A DNA stretch of 64,000 bases from Apium graveolens (taxonomy: Eukaryota > Streptophyta > Magnoliopsida > Apiales > Apiaceae), in contig NC_133657.1 in NCBI RefSeq assembly GCF_009905375.1, forward strand, positions 61,988,863-62,052,862, written 5' to 3'. Shown one piece after another: positions 23,828 to 35,428 of the stretch. The position numbers and the translations under genes are program-made. The number at the start of each line of letters is the position of its first letter. Position 1 is the stretch's first letter. The notes beneath the pieces were generated by a model. The model searched no databases, had not been told where the DNA came from, and saw only the letters and a list, made by a program, of their open reading frames with translations.

Positions 23828-24030
23828 GGGTTGTGTAATGGAATGTAGGATCCCTATTCCCACTAGCATTATGAATGCTTAATTTTTCATGTAGGGGGTT
23901 GAATAAATTAGGAAAACTAGTGGGAGCCACTTATGAATAAAGACCCGATTCATATAGTGTTTTGAAATGAAATCGAATATTTGCTAAGTGTTGTTATGTG
24001 TTTATCATTTACAGATTTACTTTGTACGTT

Positions 24031-24903
24031 ATGTCTTCTGCACTATCACTCAGGAGCATACTAGATGCTCACAAATTGACTGGTCCTAATTATGCTGACT
24101 GGCATCGAAACTTGAGAATTGTTCTCAGGATTGAGAAGCTGGAATACGTGATTGACTCACCTAAGCCTACTGAACCTGCTAGTGATGCACATAATGATGA
24201 ACATATTGTGTATCATAAGTGGATAGATGATGCAAATGTTGCTCAATGCATCATGCTAGCTTCCATGAACATTGAGCTACAGAAGCAACATGAGCATATG
24301 GATGCTCACACTATCCTCATGCATCTACAAGAGTTGTATGATGTGGCGAGGAGGACAGCTCGATATGAGATATCGAAGGAGCTGTTCGGTTGTAGGATGT
24401 CTGAAAGATCATCTGTGAATGACCATGTACTTAAGATGATCAATTTGATTGAACGTCTTGGACAACTTGGTTTTGTCATGGATGGGGAGATGAGCCAAGA
24501 CCTGGTCTTGCAATCGCTTCCGAGTTCGTTCTCGCAGTTTGTTGTGAGCTTTCACATGAATAAGTTGGATGTCAGCCTGCCTGAACTCCACAACATGTTA
24601 AAGACCGCGAAATCGAATTTCCCCCCTAAGAAGAGTTCTGTTCTTCTAATTGGTGAAGGTTCCAATTCTAAGAAAAGGAAGAGGAACCCTTCCAAGAAGA
24701 AGAAAGTAGGTGAGAAAATGCCGGTTCCACCAAAAGCTGAAGACCCCAAGAGCAAAGTTGTTTGCTTTCACTGTAACAAGGTGGGGCACTGGAAGAGGAA
24801 CTGCAAGGTTTACCTTGCAGAATTGAAGAAGAAGAAGGGTAGTGAGACTACCGCTTCTGATTCAGGTATGTTCATGATAGAAATGAATATGTCATTAAAT
24901 TAA
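24031..24903 (+). CDS. Gag of RLC-1 (intact)
   Basis: A single open frame of 290 codons from the ATG at 24031; an in-frame ATG at 23998 would add 11. It begins MSSALSLRSILDAHKLTGPN, the usual copia Gag start, followed by NYADWHRNLRIVL and the UBN2-type helical region (YEISKELFGCRM, LERLGQ-like segment, VLQSLPSSFSQFV). A lysine-rich linker precedes a perfect zinc knuckle C-FH-C-NKVG-H-WKRN-C near residues 253-266. It ends at a TAA just before the protease. It would form the virus-like particle and bind element RNA. This is the only undamaged large retrotransposon frame in the window. I prefer the start at 24031 because it gives the family N-terminus. Confidence 0.88.
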   Translation: MSSALSLRSILDAHKLTGPNYADWHRNLRIVLRIEKLEYVIDSPKPTEPASDAHNDEHIVYHKWIDDANVAQCIMLASMNIELQKQHEHMDAHTILMHLQELYDVARRTARYEISKELFGCRMSERSSVNDHVLKMINLIERLGQLGFVMDGEMSQDLVLQSLPSSFSQFVVSFHMNKLDVSLPELHNMLKTAKSNFPPKKSSVLLIGEGSNSKKRKRNPSKKKKVGEKMPVPPKAEDPKSKVVCFHCNKVGHWKRNCKVYLAELKKKKGSETTASDSGMFMIEMNMSLN

Positions 24904-26838
24904 ATTTCTACTTGGGTATTAGATACCGCCTGTGGTTCTCAAATCTGCAATTTGTTGCAGGGACCAAGGAGAAGTAGGACTCTTGAGGAAGAGGAGGTGA
25001 TTCTTCTGATGGAAATGGAGCAAGAGTTGCTGCTGAAGATGTAGAATCATTTCATTTACATAGGCCTACGGGCAAGACTATTGTTTGAAATAATTGTTAT
25101 TTTGTTCCCTCGATTGTGAGTAATATTATTCCCATGTTAGACTTAGATGGATTTTCATTTATTATAAAGAATAATGAATGTTCTATTCTTAGAGATAATA
25201 TTCTTTATGGATGCGGTGCTTTCAATAATGGTCTGTATGTATGTGACATAATTTATTTCAGATTGAACAAACTAATAAAAGAAAAGGAATGATGAAAGTC
25301 TCACTTTATAGTGGCATTGCAGTCTCCATTTAGTAGACATGGAGAGAGGGCTGCAAATTTGCTAGGAATGGTACACACAGATGTATGTGGACCAATGTCT
25401 ACGCAAGCCATGGGTGGATTTTCATACTTCATTACTTTCATAGATGATAGATCTGGATTCGGATATGTGTTTGATGAAACACAAGTCTGAGGCCTTTGAA
25501 AAGTTCAAAGAATATAAGTATGAAGTGGAGAAACAACCAAACATAGTATTATAACTCTTCGATTAGATTGAGGTGGTGAATACTTGAACGGAAAGTTTAT
25601 GGATTATCTCAAAGTAAATGGTATAGTCTCCCAGTGGACTCCCCCAGATTAGTATCTGAAAGGAGAAATCGAACTTTGTTAGACATAGTTCGGTCCATGA
25701 TGAGCTATGCAAATCTTCCAGTATTCCTATGGGGTTATGCATTGGAAACCTCAGCATATTTACTGAATAAGGTGCCTTCCAAAATCTGTTCCTCAAACTT
25801 CGTATGAGATATGGAAAGAAAGGAAATCGAGTCTTAAACACGTTAAGATTTGGGGATGTCCAGCTTATGTCAAGAAAGTTGACCCAGATAAGCTGGAATA
25901 TCGATCCGGAAAATGTAGTTTTGTGTGATATCCTAAAGAGACTTTAGGGTATTACTTTTGCACCGATCATCGGGTGTTTGTCTCCAGACATGTTACCTTC
26001 TTGGAAAAGGAGTTTATCCTTGAAGGAAACAATGGGAGCAAAATTGAACTTGATGAAGTTCAAGAAGCACAAACTACTACAGATCGAGTGGAAACACCTG
26101 TTGTGACTGAACAACCTTTTGTGGAACAGCCCATTCATAGGTCAGGGAGAGTGTCTCGCCAACCTGAGAGGTAATATGGCCTTGTCATTGAGAATGACAA
26201 TGAGTTGTCGATCATTAATGATGACGACCCTGTGACCTATAATGAGGCTATGAGTAGTGTTGACTCAGAGAAATGGCATAGTGCCATGAAATCCAGAATG
26301 GAATCTATGTATACGGTATACAAAAGATAGATTATAGCAGATGGCCAGGTGGAGACCTTTAAGGCCAGGCTTTTGGGAAAAGGATTCAAACAAAGGCAAT
26401 GGATTGACTTTGATGAAACCTTTTACCTGTAGCCCTGTTAAAATCAGTTCGGATTTTGCTTGCGAATGCTGCTTACTACGACTATGTGATCTGGCAAATA
26501 GCCAGATAATTTTCTTTCCAAGGGAAATAAAAACCTAGTGTGTAAGCTGCTGCGAACCATATGTGGTTTAAAGCAAGCTTCTCGAAAGATGGAACATTCG
26601 TTTTGATGAGACAATCAAAGAGTTTGATTTTATCAAAAAACGTAGATGAACCATGCGTCTACAAAAGGGTTAGTGGGAGCGCGGTAATATTTCTTGTATT
26701 GTATTGAATTAGAGTTGACACACATAACAACATAGCAGACCCACTCACAAAGCTACTTTATGAAAGTCACTATGATCGTCATAAAGACAAGATGGGTATT
26801 AGATACCAGAGTGATTGGCTTTAGTACAAGTGGGAGAT
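24904..26838 (+). pseudogene. pol remnants of RLC-1 (protease, integrase, reverse transcriptase fragments)
   Basis: Just after gag comes WVLDTACGSQIC, the copia protease active-site region (D-T-A instead of D-S/T-G). From about 25370 integrase fragments appear (MVHTDVCGPMS, FITFIDDRSG), broken by many stops, then the late integrase part (KIWGCPAYVKKVDP) and the spacer with HRSGRVSRQPER. Reverse transcriptase is represented only by FKARLLGKGFKQ and a short EPCVYKR segment. The YVDD catalytic block and most of RNase H are missing, and the tail NIADPLTK follows almost at once near 26730. The element cannot make its own enzymes. Confidence 0.88.
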
Positions 26839-28502
26839 TGAAAGGAATATGTCCTAAGTCCAATCATGTATAAAGATTTAGGAATAACTTTTATGTAATT
26901 TGTTTTGATTTCATTGATATTAATAAAAGACTTGTTTTTTTTATTACGGGATTTATCTATTTAAGTGTTTAAATAAGATATACCATAGTTTAGAGTAAAG
27001 CTTTTTATGAATTATGATGAGATCATAATAGTGAGACCTAAAAAGATGATAACTCTAAACTTAAATAGTTCCTGGTCATAGGATTACTAACTGGTAATTA
27101 ATAATCCGCAAAGATCGGTACATACTATGCTTGCTTCATTATGAAGGATGTTTGTTCTCATAGACATTTGTGTGGTGACACTATAGCTAGTATGTAGGTG
27201 CTTATTATAGAATAAGTTCACTGAACATGACTCGCACAGCTGAACAACTGATGGAGTTCACTCACGTGTCAGCAGTTGTTCACATAGTGATAGTTGTACA
27301 AGTATCCTTAGACTTGAGGTCATCATAGTCATCTTGTGTACACTGAACTATGCTTTGGTTTAGTTCTTAGTCTCCAGGGACAATTATTAGGGCTCTTCTG
27401 GGTATAGGAATTTGTACACAAAGATAGTGTATGATCAATAAAGGATCTACCCCTTCCAGTGAAGGAAGCGAATGTTCAAGGCTGATCCACTTATGCTAGT
27501 TCAGGAATCTCTGGCCAGAGTGAATGAAATTAGAAAGGAGTTTCTAATTTGCATAGAACTACGCATAGTAAATGGTAAGCAAGTGATTGAATTAGATAGG
27601 CTTGACACGAGATCCATGCCTTGTATTTAATCGGGACATTGTAGGGTAGAAGGAGTTTATTGTACGGTAACTATTCACTGAATAGGTTCTTGGTATTCTA
27701 AGCAGTGAATTCATATTATCCGGATAGTCACGATATGCTGAGAAGTATCCCTCACGATGTAGAATAAATGTGATTAATTAATTAATCATATTTAATAAAT
27801 TAGAGAATTTATATAAATAATGATAAAATAGTTTTATTATTATTTATTTCTACTACCGGCTTAATATTGAACCTACAGGGTCACACCATAAAAAGAGAAT
27901 GATTTAATGGTGGAGGAATTAATTAATAATGGCTAATAATTATTTATTTATGAAATAAATAATTAATTGGCAAATTTAATAATTGATTAAATGAGATTTA
28001 ATTGATTATAAATTAATTAAGAAAAGTTCTTAATATTATTAATTAAAGGATTTAATTTTTGGAAATTAAATCAAGAGAGAGAATTATTTCTAAAGTGTTT
28101 AGAAAAAGGATTAATGATTAAATGGTGTTTTAATTATTAATGAGAATAATAAATGGGGGGATAATAATAATATTTATGGGAAAATTTCAGCTGAAAATTT
28201 TGCCTATAAATACACTATTATAGACCCTAATTTTATTCTAACCCACACAAAACCCAAAAAGTTTGGAAAACTCAATTCTCTCCACCTCCTTCCTCCTCTT
28301 TAACATCGTTTTCTTGGTGGATACCGGTGGAGTGCTTCACACTTGAGGAGAAACTGCTAAGGATCTCTGATCGTTGTCTCCGAATTATTTTTAAAGGTTA
28401 GATTCGATCCCATATGTTTTTACCACGATTTATATGCTTTTATTTGGATTTTATGTGTGCGAAAGTGTTTTGTCATGCCCCCGCTGCGTTTAAAATCCAA
28501 CA
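26839..28502 (+). repeat. 3' LTR of RLC-1
   Basis: Starts TGAAAGGAATATGTCC after the purine tract GTGGGAGAT and ends AAAATCCAACA, followed by the GACAT duplication. Confidence 0.95.
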
Positions 28503-29545
28503 GACATCACTTCTCGATTGACTTGATACCTTTCAAGTTAGGAGAATTTGATGTTATTTTAGGAATGGATTGGTTGGCCGGTAATAATGCTCAGATCAAA
28601 TGTGCGAATAAGAAAGTGAATTTGTGAACTACGGATTATACAACGGTAATATTTAGAGGTGAGAAGCAAAGAAAAAGGTTCCTGAAGATGATACAGACTA
28701 AACGATTTATGTCAAGGACGTAAAGTTTATTTAGCCTATGTATTGGATACTGAAAAGGAAAGTCCAAGAATTGAAGACATTCATGTTGTGTGTGAGTTTC
28801 CTGATATCTTTCCAGATGAATTTTCAGGATTACCGCCAAATCGAGAAATCAAATTTACTATTGATTTAACACCAGGCACATAACCAGTTTCGAAAGCTCC
28901 GTTTTGAATGACACCGGTTGAAATGAAAGAGCTAGCGGTGCAAGTACAAGATCTCCTGGACAAAGAAATTATAAAACCGAATGTATCTCCATGGGGTGCA
29001 CCAGTATTGTTTGTTAAGAAGAAAGACGGCAGTATGCGACTATGTATCGATTATCATGAGCTGAATAAGTTAACTATCAAGAATAAGTATCCTTTACCAT
29101 GGATTGATGATTTGTTTGATCATCTAAAGGGAGCAGTATGGTTTTCTAAAATTGATTTGAGGTCAGGTTATCATCAATTGAAGTTCAAGGCCGAAGATAT
29201 TCCCCAAACTGTTTTTTATACCAGGTATGAACACTATGAATTTCTCGTAATGGCATTCGGTTTGACTAATGCACCAGCAGCATTCGTTGATTTGATGAAC
29301 ATAGTGTTCAAGAAGTATTTGGACCGATTAGTGATTGCATTTATTGATGACATCTTGATCTACTCAAGGACCAAGGAATAATATGTCGGACATTTAAGAA
29401 TCGCTTTGGAAATCTTAAGAAAAGAACAGTTGTATGCGAAGTTTTCAAAATTTGAATTTTGGTTAAGAGAAGTGCAATTTCTAGGCCATATAATCAGTAT
29501 TGAAGGAATTAAATTCGATCCAGAAAAGATTGAAGCCATTTTAAA
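28503..29545 (+). pseudogene. RLG-1 protease end and reverse transcriptase (broken)
   Basis: After the target duplication the protease tail GEFDVILGMDWLA appears. The sequence from 28627 to 28907 is frameshifted. From 28908 a 157-codon frame holds the first half of a gypsy reverse transcriptase: PYWGAP-type motif ([17 protein letters not shown]), [20 protein letters not shown] and the catalytic FIDDIL, with both aspartates present. It stops at 29379. The thumb region ([15 protein letters not shown]) follows in the same broken stretch. The enzyme copies element RNA into DNA. The stop and frame changes inactivate it. Confidence 0.9.
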
Positions 29546-30404
29546 TTGGGAAGACCAAAGAAACCGATAGAGGTCAGAAGTTTCTTGGGATTAGCAGGTT
29601 ATTACCGGAGATTCGTTAAATTTTTTGCAAAGATAGCTACGCCATTAACCAAGTTGACCCAAAAAAATGAAAAGTTTATATGGGATGAAAAATGTGAGGA
29701 AAGTTTTCAGAAATTGAAAAATCGATTGGTGACCTCACCAGTATTAGTGCTACCAGATGATCAAAGAAATTTTGTTATCTACAACGACGCTTCCTACCGA
29801 GGACTTGGATGTGTATTGATGCAGCACGGTAACGTAATTGCATACGCTTCTAGACAATTAAAACCTCATGAACAGAACTATCCGACACATGATCTGGAAC
29901 TAGCTGCAATCGTGTTCACACTAAAACTTTGGAAACATTTTCTTTATGGCGAAAAGTGTGAAATTTACTAATCATCAAAGTCTGAAGTATATTTTTACGC
30001 AGAAAGAACTCAACATGAGACATCGACGATGGTTAGAATTAATCAAGGACTATGATATATCAATCAAGTATCATCCAGGAAAAGCAAACGTCGTAGCAGA
30101 TGCGTTAAGCCGAAAGGAAAGATTAAATATGTTAACTTCTTCAGAAGAATTGATTAGAGAATTTAAAAAATTAGAATTTGAGGTTCGTATTCCAGAGGAA
30201 TCCATTGAAATGTATTATGTAATGACATTTCAACCAGAGCTATTAGAAAAGATCCGAAGATGCCAGGAGGAAGTAATGAGCCATGAAAATGACAGTTTAA
30301 TAGAAGAAGAAATTACAAGCCAGAAAGATGATAAGGGAATTCTACGATTTTCCTCGAGGATCTGGGTACCTAATATACCAAAATTGGAAGAAGAAATCTT
30401 ATAA
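29546..30404 (+). pseudogene. RLG-1 RNase H region (two overlapping frames)
   Basis: 29546-29971 encodes the end of reverse transcriptase ([20 protein letters not shown]) and the first half of RNase H ([39 protein letters not shown]). A frame change near 29960 moves to 29946-30404 with [23 protein letters not shown] and the linker [15 protein letters not shown]. The latter is a standard gypsy signature. Conserved acidic residues are largely kept, but the frameshift splits the domain. Confidence 0.88.
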
Positions 30405-30449
30405 GATGCTCACAATTCAAGGTATTCCATTCATCCAGGAAGCACAAAG

Positions 30450-31058
30450 ATGTATCGAGTTTTGAAAAAAAACTATTATTGGCCAGACATGAAGAAGGAA
30501 ATAGCAGAATGGGTGAGTAAAAGTTATACGTGCCAACAAGTCAAAGTAGAGCATCAACGTCCAAGCGGATTATTACAACCCCTGGATATTCAAGAATGTA
30601 AATGGGAACATCTAGCGATGGATTTTGTGGTAGGACTTCCACTAATCAACGAAAGATTTTTACTTGACAAGTTAGTACATTTATATCTCAAAGAGATTGT
30701 GATGCGACATGGAGTTCATGTATCAATCGTATCTGATCGAGATCCACGTTTTAATTCAAGATTCTGGAGACAATTTCAGGAATGCTTGAGCACCAAATTG
30801 AATATGAGTACCGCCTATCATCCACAGATGGACGGGCAAAGCGAAAGGACGATCCAAACAATTGAAGATATGTTACGGGTATGTGTATTAGATTTTGAAG
30901 GCAGTTGGGACGAACATTTATCGTTGGTGGAATTTTCTTACAACAACAGCTATCACGCGAGCATTGTAATGCCACCTTATGAAGCTTTACATGGAAGGAA
31001 GTACAGATCACCTGTGTGTTGGGATGAAGTTGGTGAACGTAAAATTCTAGCTCCATAA
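30450..31058 (+). pseudogene. RLG-1 integrase with internal deletion
   Basis: The frame starts in the zinc-binding region (YYWPDMKKEIAEWVSKSYTCQQ) and contains the first catalytic aspartate context MDFVVGLP. It then jumps to FLLDKLVHLYLKEIV, skipping about 25 residues usually found there. The second block VSIVSDRDPRFNSRFW and the third, YHPQMDGQSERTIQ, are present. The frame is open across the deletion, so the loss was a multiple of three. It ends at a stop at 31056. Integrase would insert the DNA copy into the genome. Confidence 0.88.
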
Positions 31059-31620
31059 TTAATTTAGTAGACTAAAGAAAAAGTGGAGCTTATTCAGAAG
31101 CGATTAGAAGCAGCACAAAATCGACAACACAAATATGTAGATCATACTAGAAAGGATATGGATTACAAGGAAGGGGAACCTGTGTTGCTAAAGGTATCGC
31201 CATGGAAGGGACTGGCCAGATTTGGCAACAAGGTAAACTAAAGTTGCGGTACGTTGATCCATTTGAAATCTTGAAGAAAGTCGGAAAGGTTGCATACGAG
31301 TTAGCCTTACCGCACCATATGCAGCATATCCATAACGTGTTTCATGTATCAATGCTTATGAGATATAATCCTGATTCTAGGCATGTGATAGAATATGAGC
31401 CGATAGAGATTCAAGCTGATTTGTCATATGTAGAGCAGCCAATAAAAATTCTAGATCGGCAAGAAAGAGTATAGAGAAATAAGAAATAAGCCTGTACCAT
31501 TAGTAAGAGTTTTGTGGAGAAATCCTATGGTTGAAGAGTTAAACTGGGAACTTGCGCGTGAAATGTTAGAAAAGTATCCCCAGTTATTTTCTTAGCGAGA
31601 TTCTGAGGATAGAATCCTAT
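31059..31620 (+). pseudogene. RLG-1 pol C-terminus with chromodomain remnant
   Basis: In shifted frames the gypsy C-terminal block follows (KLKLRYVDPFEILKKVGKVAY, NVFHVSMLMRY), then YVEQPIKILDRQERV and a stop at 31472. In another frame the tail contains VLWRNPMVEELNWEL-like residues and KYPQLF, the hallmark end of the plant chromodomain. Chromodomains steer such elements to heterochromatin marked by histone methylation. Confidence 0.78.
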
Positions 31621-33863
31621 TAGGGGGGAGGATATAACGACTGAGAAATTATGATTGTATTATATCATAATAAAGGTGAACTACTGTTTTATTATGTGAT
31701 TAAGTATGTTTAATCGTCAAACCTTAACTGTTATGTGCCATATGTGTTCTGTATAGTCAGGGTATTTTTCGGGTATTTATCGGATGTTTTATTTTGTGTT
31801 AAACGCTTTCGCTTCAAAAATTATACGGCCCAAACTTTATTTTAATAGCTGATATTTCAAATAAAATAATTGGTCTGATTTTAACTAGTATGCTTGTACC
31901 ATATCATTATTCTGAACATCCAGTTATTTTAGAAATTTTTCCGTTTCATGAAAAATGACTTTTCCGAGACCCTTCGGGTGTTAAAACCCCCACAAAAATC
32001 ATATTTCTATTTTTATAAAATTATGGGACTTTTAATTATTCCATTTCTTCACAATTTTGAATTATTCACAATTTTTGTAAAATTTTGGCATATATATGGT
32101 ATATATTTAATATTAAAAATTTAAAAATTAATACTCAAAAATTATTAATTAAGGGACAATAAATTTTATTAGGTGTATAATTAGGGCCTTAATTTTAATT
32201 ATGAGTATTATTTTTACTACTATAAAGACCTTTATTTTTATTAAATAATTATTAAATCATAAAAATTCTGAAAAAATCAGAAAATTCTCTTTTTCCGGGT
32301 TAGGATTTTCGGATTCGGGTCAAGCAATCAACCAGTGATTTTGATCGATTTTGGGCATCAATCATAGTCGTGTAAGTACTCAAATCGAAGGTTTTGATCT
32401 GTTCTTTCAGTTTATAGCATCAATTTCATGTTTTAATTCATACATTTTTTATTTCGATTTCTAGGGTTCTTGTTCGAATTAGGGCTTTTTGATTCTAGGG
32501 TTATTAGATTGATTTGATGATTTGAATAACTTTAGATGATGATTTACAGTAGATTTATGTGTTTAATTTCATCAAACGATTAATGTATAGTTGAATTCGA
32601 TTATTAGGGTTTATGCTAATTTTTGATTTAAACGTTTTTAAGTTTGAATGATTTTTGGTATGTTAGAGGATAGGGCTTTGATAGTACATGATCTAAGCTT
32701 TGATTTGAGCTATTAAAATCAAAAGTTCATGTACAAATGAGTGAAATCGAGTATTGGCCGAAGTTTTGATCGATTTGGCTGGAGTAGCTGTTCTAGGGAT
32801 GATTCTGTGATGTTTTGGCCAGAGTTAAATTGCTGTGATGATTTTGAATGAAAACCCAGTTGAAAACACACCCAACGGTGTTGTTTTTGGCACGATTTGA
32901 ACTTGCCAGAATCCTAGCTGGTCGTCGGATTCTAAGCATGTTCCGGCTAGTTCATCCCCAACCCGGGATGTTCTTGGTGACCCGGTTCCAACCCGTTTTC
33001 AAACCCGGTTTTGATCTAAAATTTCCAAATCCAATTTCTGAAACCTGTTTCTGATCATTGTTTTTACTTTTTATTTTTATAAATATAAAAATTCAGTTTT
33101 ATTTATTTAAATAAATTGATTAATTAATGTAATTAATTATCTGATTTATTTTATAAATAAATCTGAAATATTTTCTAAAATTCAAATTTATTTATTTATT
33201 TATTATTTATTTAAAATTGATTATTTATTTTTATAATTAATCAGTGTTTTTTTAATATTTCATTTTAAATTTATTTCAATTCCAAAAATTATGGAAAAAT
33301 CATTTTTAATTTTGATTTTTCCTAAATTATTATTTAAAAATATATTTGAGGTTCAATTATTTTGAATAAGTTATTATTTTAAATAATAAATTAATTTATT
33401 CCTATTGATTGATTAATAATTGAACCGTTTATCCGATTTAAACAAAACGGGAGCCCTTAGACTTGGAAAAATGATCTGATTTCAATAAAAAATAGTTTTA
33501 ATCATAATTTCTTTCGGAATCGAGTCAGATTTCAATAATTATTTCTTTGTAGACTCTTTTAATTATAAATACGAGTCCAATAAATTCCAAAAATTAGGAT
33601 ACGAGCCAAATATTGTTCGATAGTGCGAATATTGATCCGATTTCGATTCCAAAAATAAGGGCTACGTGAAGTTGGATTGAGATATTATTAAGATATGAAT
33701 CAACTAAATGAGTATCTTTATTTGATAGATACAAATCCAACAAGGCAGAACAAGCCAATGGTAGGGAACTGTGATATATTTGCGGTAAATCGCGCAACAT
33801 ACAAGTTTTTCCCCTATTCTAAATCCAGAATAGTGAATTGCTTTACTTTACTCAAATTCTCAG

Positions 33864-35286
33864 TGATAAGTGGAATTTATATCCAGTTGGAACGCTTCAT
33901 ATCAGCTTAAGTTGGTGTTTTGGACTCAAGTATTTGGTATTTTTGATGTTTTATATGTTGAGTCATTGCAGGGCACTAGTCAGGAGGTGGAGAAGAGCTT
34001 TACAATGACTTTATGCTAATAAGAGACCAGGGAATGAAGTTGCGGAAGTTTGCGAGAAGATTAGAGTGCAAAATAAGCAAATGCAAAAAATTCCAGAGAG
34101 CCGGCGCGCCCGCGCCCGAAGGAGCACGCCCGCGCCCATGTTTCCAGAGCAGGAACGCGCCCGCGCTAGGTAGAGCGCGCCTGCGCCTGACACTTACTGC
34201 AGAATCCTAATTTGAGTCTGAGTGGGTGATTTGAAGAGTCCAGGTGATCCATGGGCTTATGTATAATGAAAAGAAGACGTTTTTTAATAACAAGGGAGCC
34301 AGGGAGAACATTAAGAAGACCTAGAGCACACGAGACGGCTAAGGAGAAGAAGAATTAGTTCATTCTTTTGTATTATTCGATTTAGGCGATAATTTTGGAT
34401 GCTTGATTTGTTCTTGTTCTAAACCCTAGTACTTTATATATTATTGCGTAGTATTCTGAACTTATTAGTATCATGTTGTCATTGGAACCTATGGTGACGA
34501 TATGTTCGATTATGAACTAATCGTTGTCATGGGGTTCTAGCGGATTTATTTATGGATTTCAGTAGTTAATTATTCTAAATCTTTAGTATGTGGTGATTTA
34601 TAATTTCCTAGTTTGGTTGTGCTTATTAGTCATTGATGCGTAGCTAACATCTAAGATTGTTTGTTAATCTCTATTAAAGCGACAGTGAATATAGAGGTTT
34701 AGAACTTTCCATGCTAGCATAGGTTTATGTATGAATTGATATGCGTGATTCGTATTGTAATTTTAACCATCTTACACACCCTATGTAATCACAATAGATA
34801 ACTTGTTCCTAAACCGTCATATTTTCAAATTCTATAGACATATAGGTTCTAAGCATAATTGGTGTATATTTGGCTTCTATCTTGATTGTGAATGCTCAGT
34901 AGTAGGGTATATATATATATATCGAAAGATAGCGTATGCTAATTTCGTGTTATCTGATTAGTTATCATCACCATCGCATACTATTGATAAAGATATAAAC
35001 TTTGAATGAAGTATTCAATGAAGTTATAATCCCATGTTTTATTCTTATATAAGTAAATCAGTTTTAATCTCTTAGTTAATGCATGCTAGTATAATCTCTT
35101 AAGTAGTTAATCAACTCAAATTTGTTACTTGTCTTAACTGTGAATGATAATCATACATTGTTGCATAAATGCATAATCTAAACTTAACCTAAACCAATCT
35201 ATGTGGGAATAAACTTGACTTAAATCTTATATTACTTGTGATCGTGTACGCTTGCGTGTATTTTCACGTGTGTTTTATTGCGAACA
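33864..35286 (+). repeat. 5' LTR of RLG-2 (1423 bp)
   Basis: It carries a GC-rich cluster (34101-34190) in otherwise AT-rich DNA. It is about 145 bp longer than the 3' LTR because the 3' copy lacks the segment matching about 34513-34650. Confidence 0.92.
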
Positions 35287-35292
35287 AGTTTT

Positions 35293-35310
35293 TGGCGCCG
35301 CTGCCGGGGA
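35293..35310 (+). other. Primer-binding site of RLG-2 (tRNA-Asp type)
   Basis: TGGCGCCGCTGCCGGGGA begins a few bases after the LTR end. It is one base different from the TGGCGCCGTTGCCGGGGA consensus of plant Athila/Tat elements. Confidence 0.88.
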
Positions 35311-35428
35311 ATTGGTGTTAAATTTTTATTTATGTGTTTGACATCAGTGGTCGTTAAAGTTCACTGACTCAGATTACTTTACTTACTACAGTTACTTTGT
35401 TGTGTTTCAGGTACACTAGAGAGCGTGT

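Larger units (their letters stand above)
20487..28502 (+). mobile_element. RLC-1: young, pol-defective Ty1/copia retrotransposon (8.0 kb)
   Basis: LTRs at 20487-22151 and 26839-28502 (about 1.66 kb) differ at roughly 32 places by eye, about 98% identity. The target duplication GACAT is perfect (20482-20486 and 28503-28507). The primer-binding site TTGGTATCAGAGC follows the 5' LTR. The polypurine tract CAAGTGGGAGAT precedes the 3' LTR. The leader is long (22152-24030) with two unusual repeat families. gag is open, but protease, integrase and reverse transcriptase are reduced to fragments. Confidence 0.95.

Noticed and set aside
34011..34210. Arg/Ala/Pro-rich frames on both strands
   Set aside because: Produced by the GC-rich repeat of the RLG-2 LTR; no independent gene evidence.
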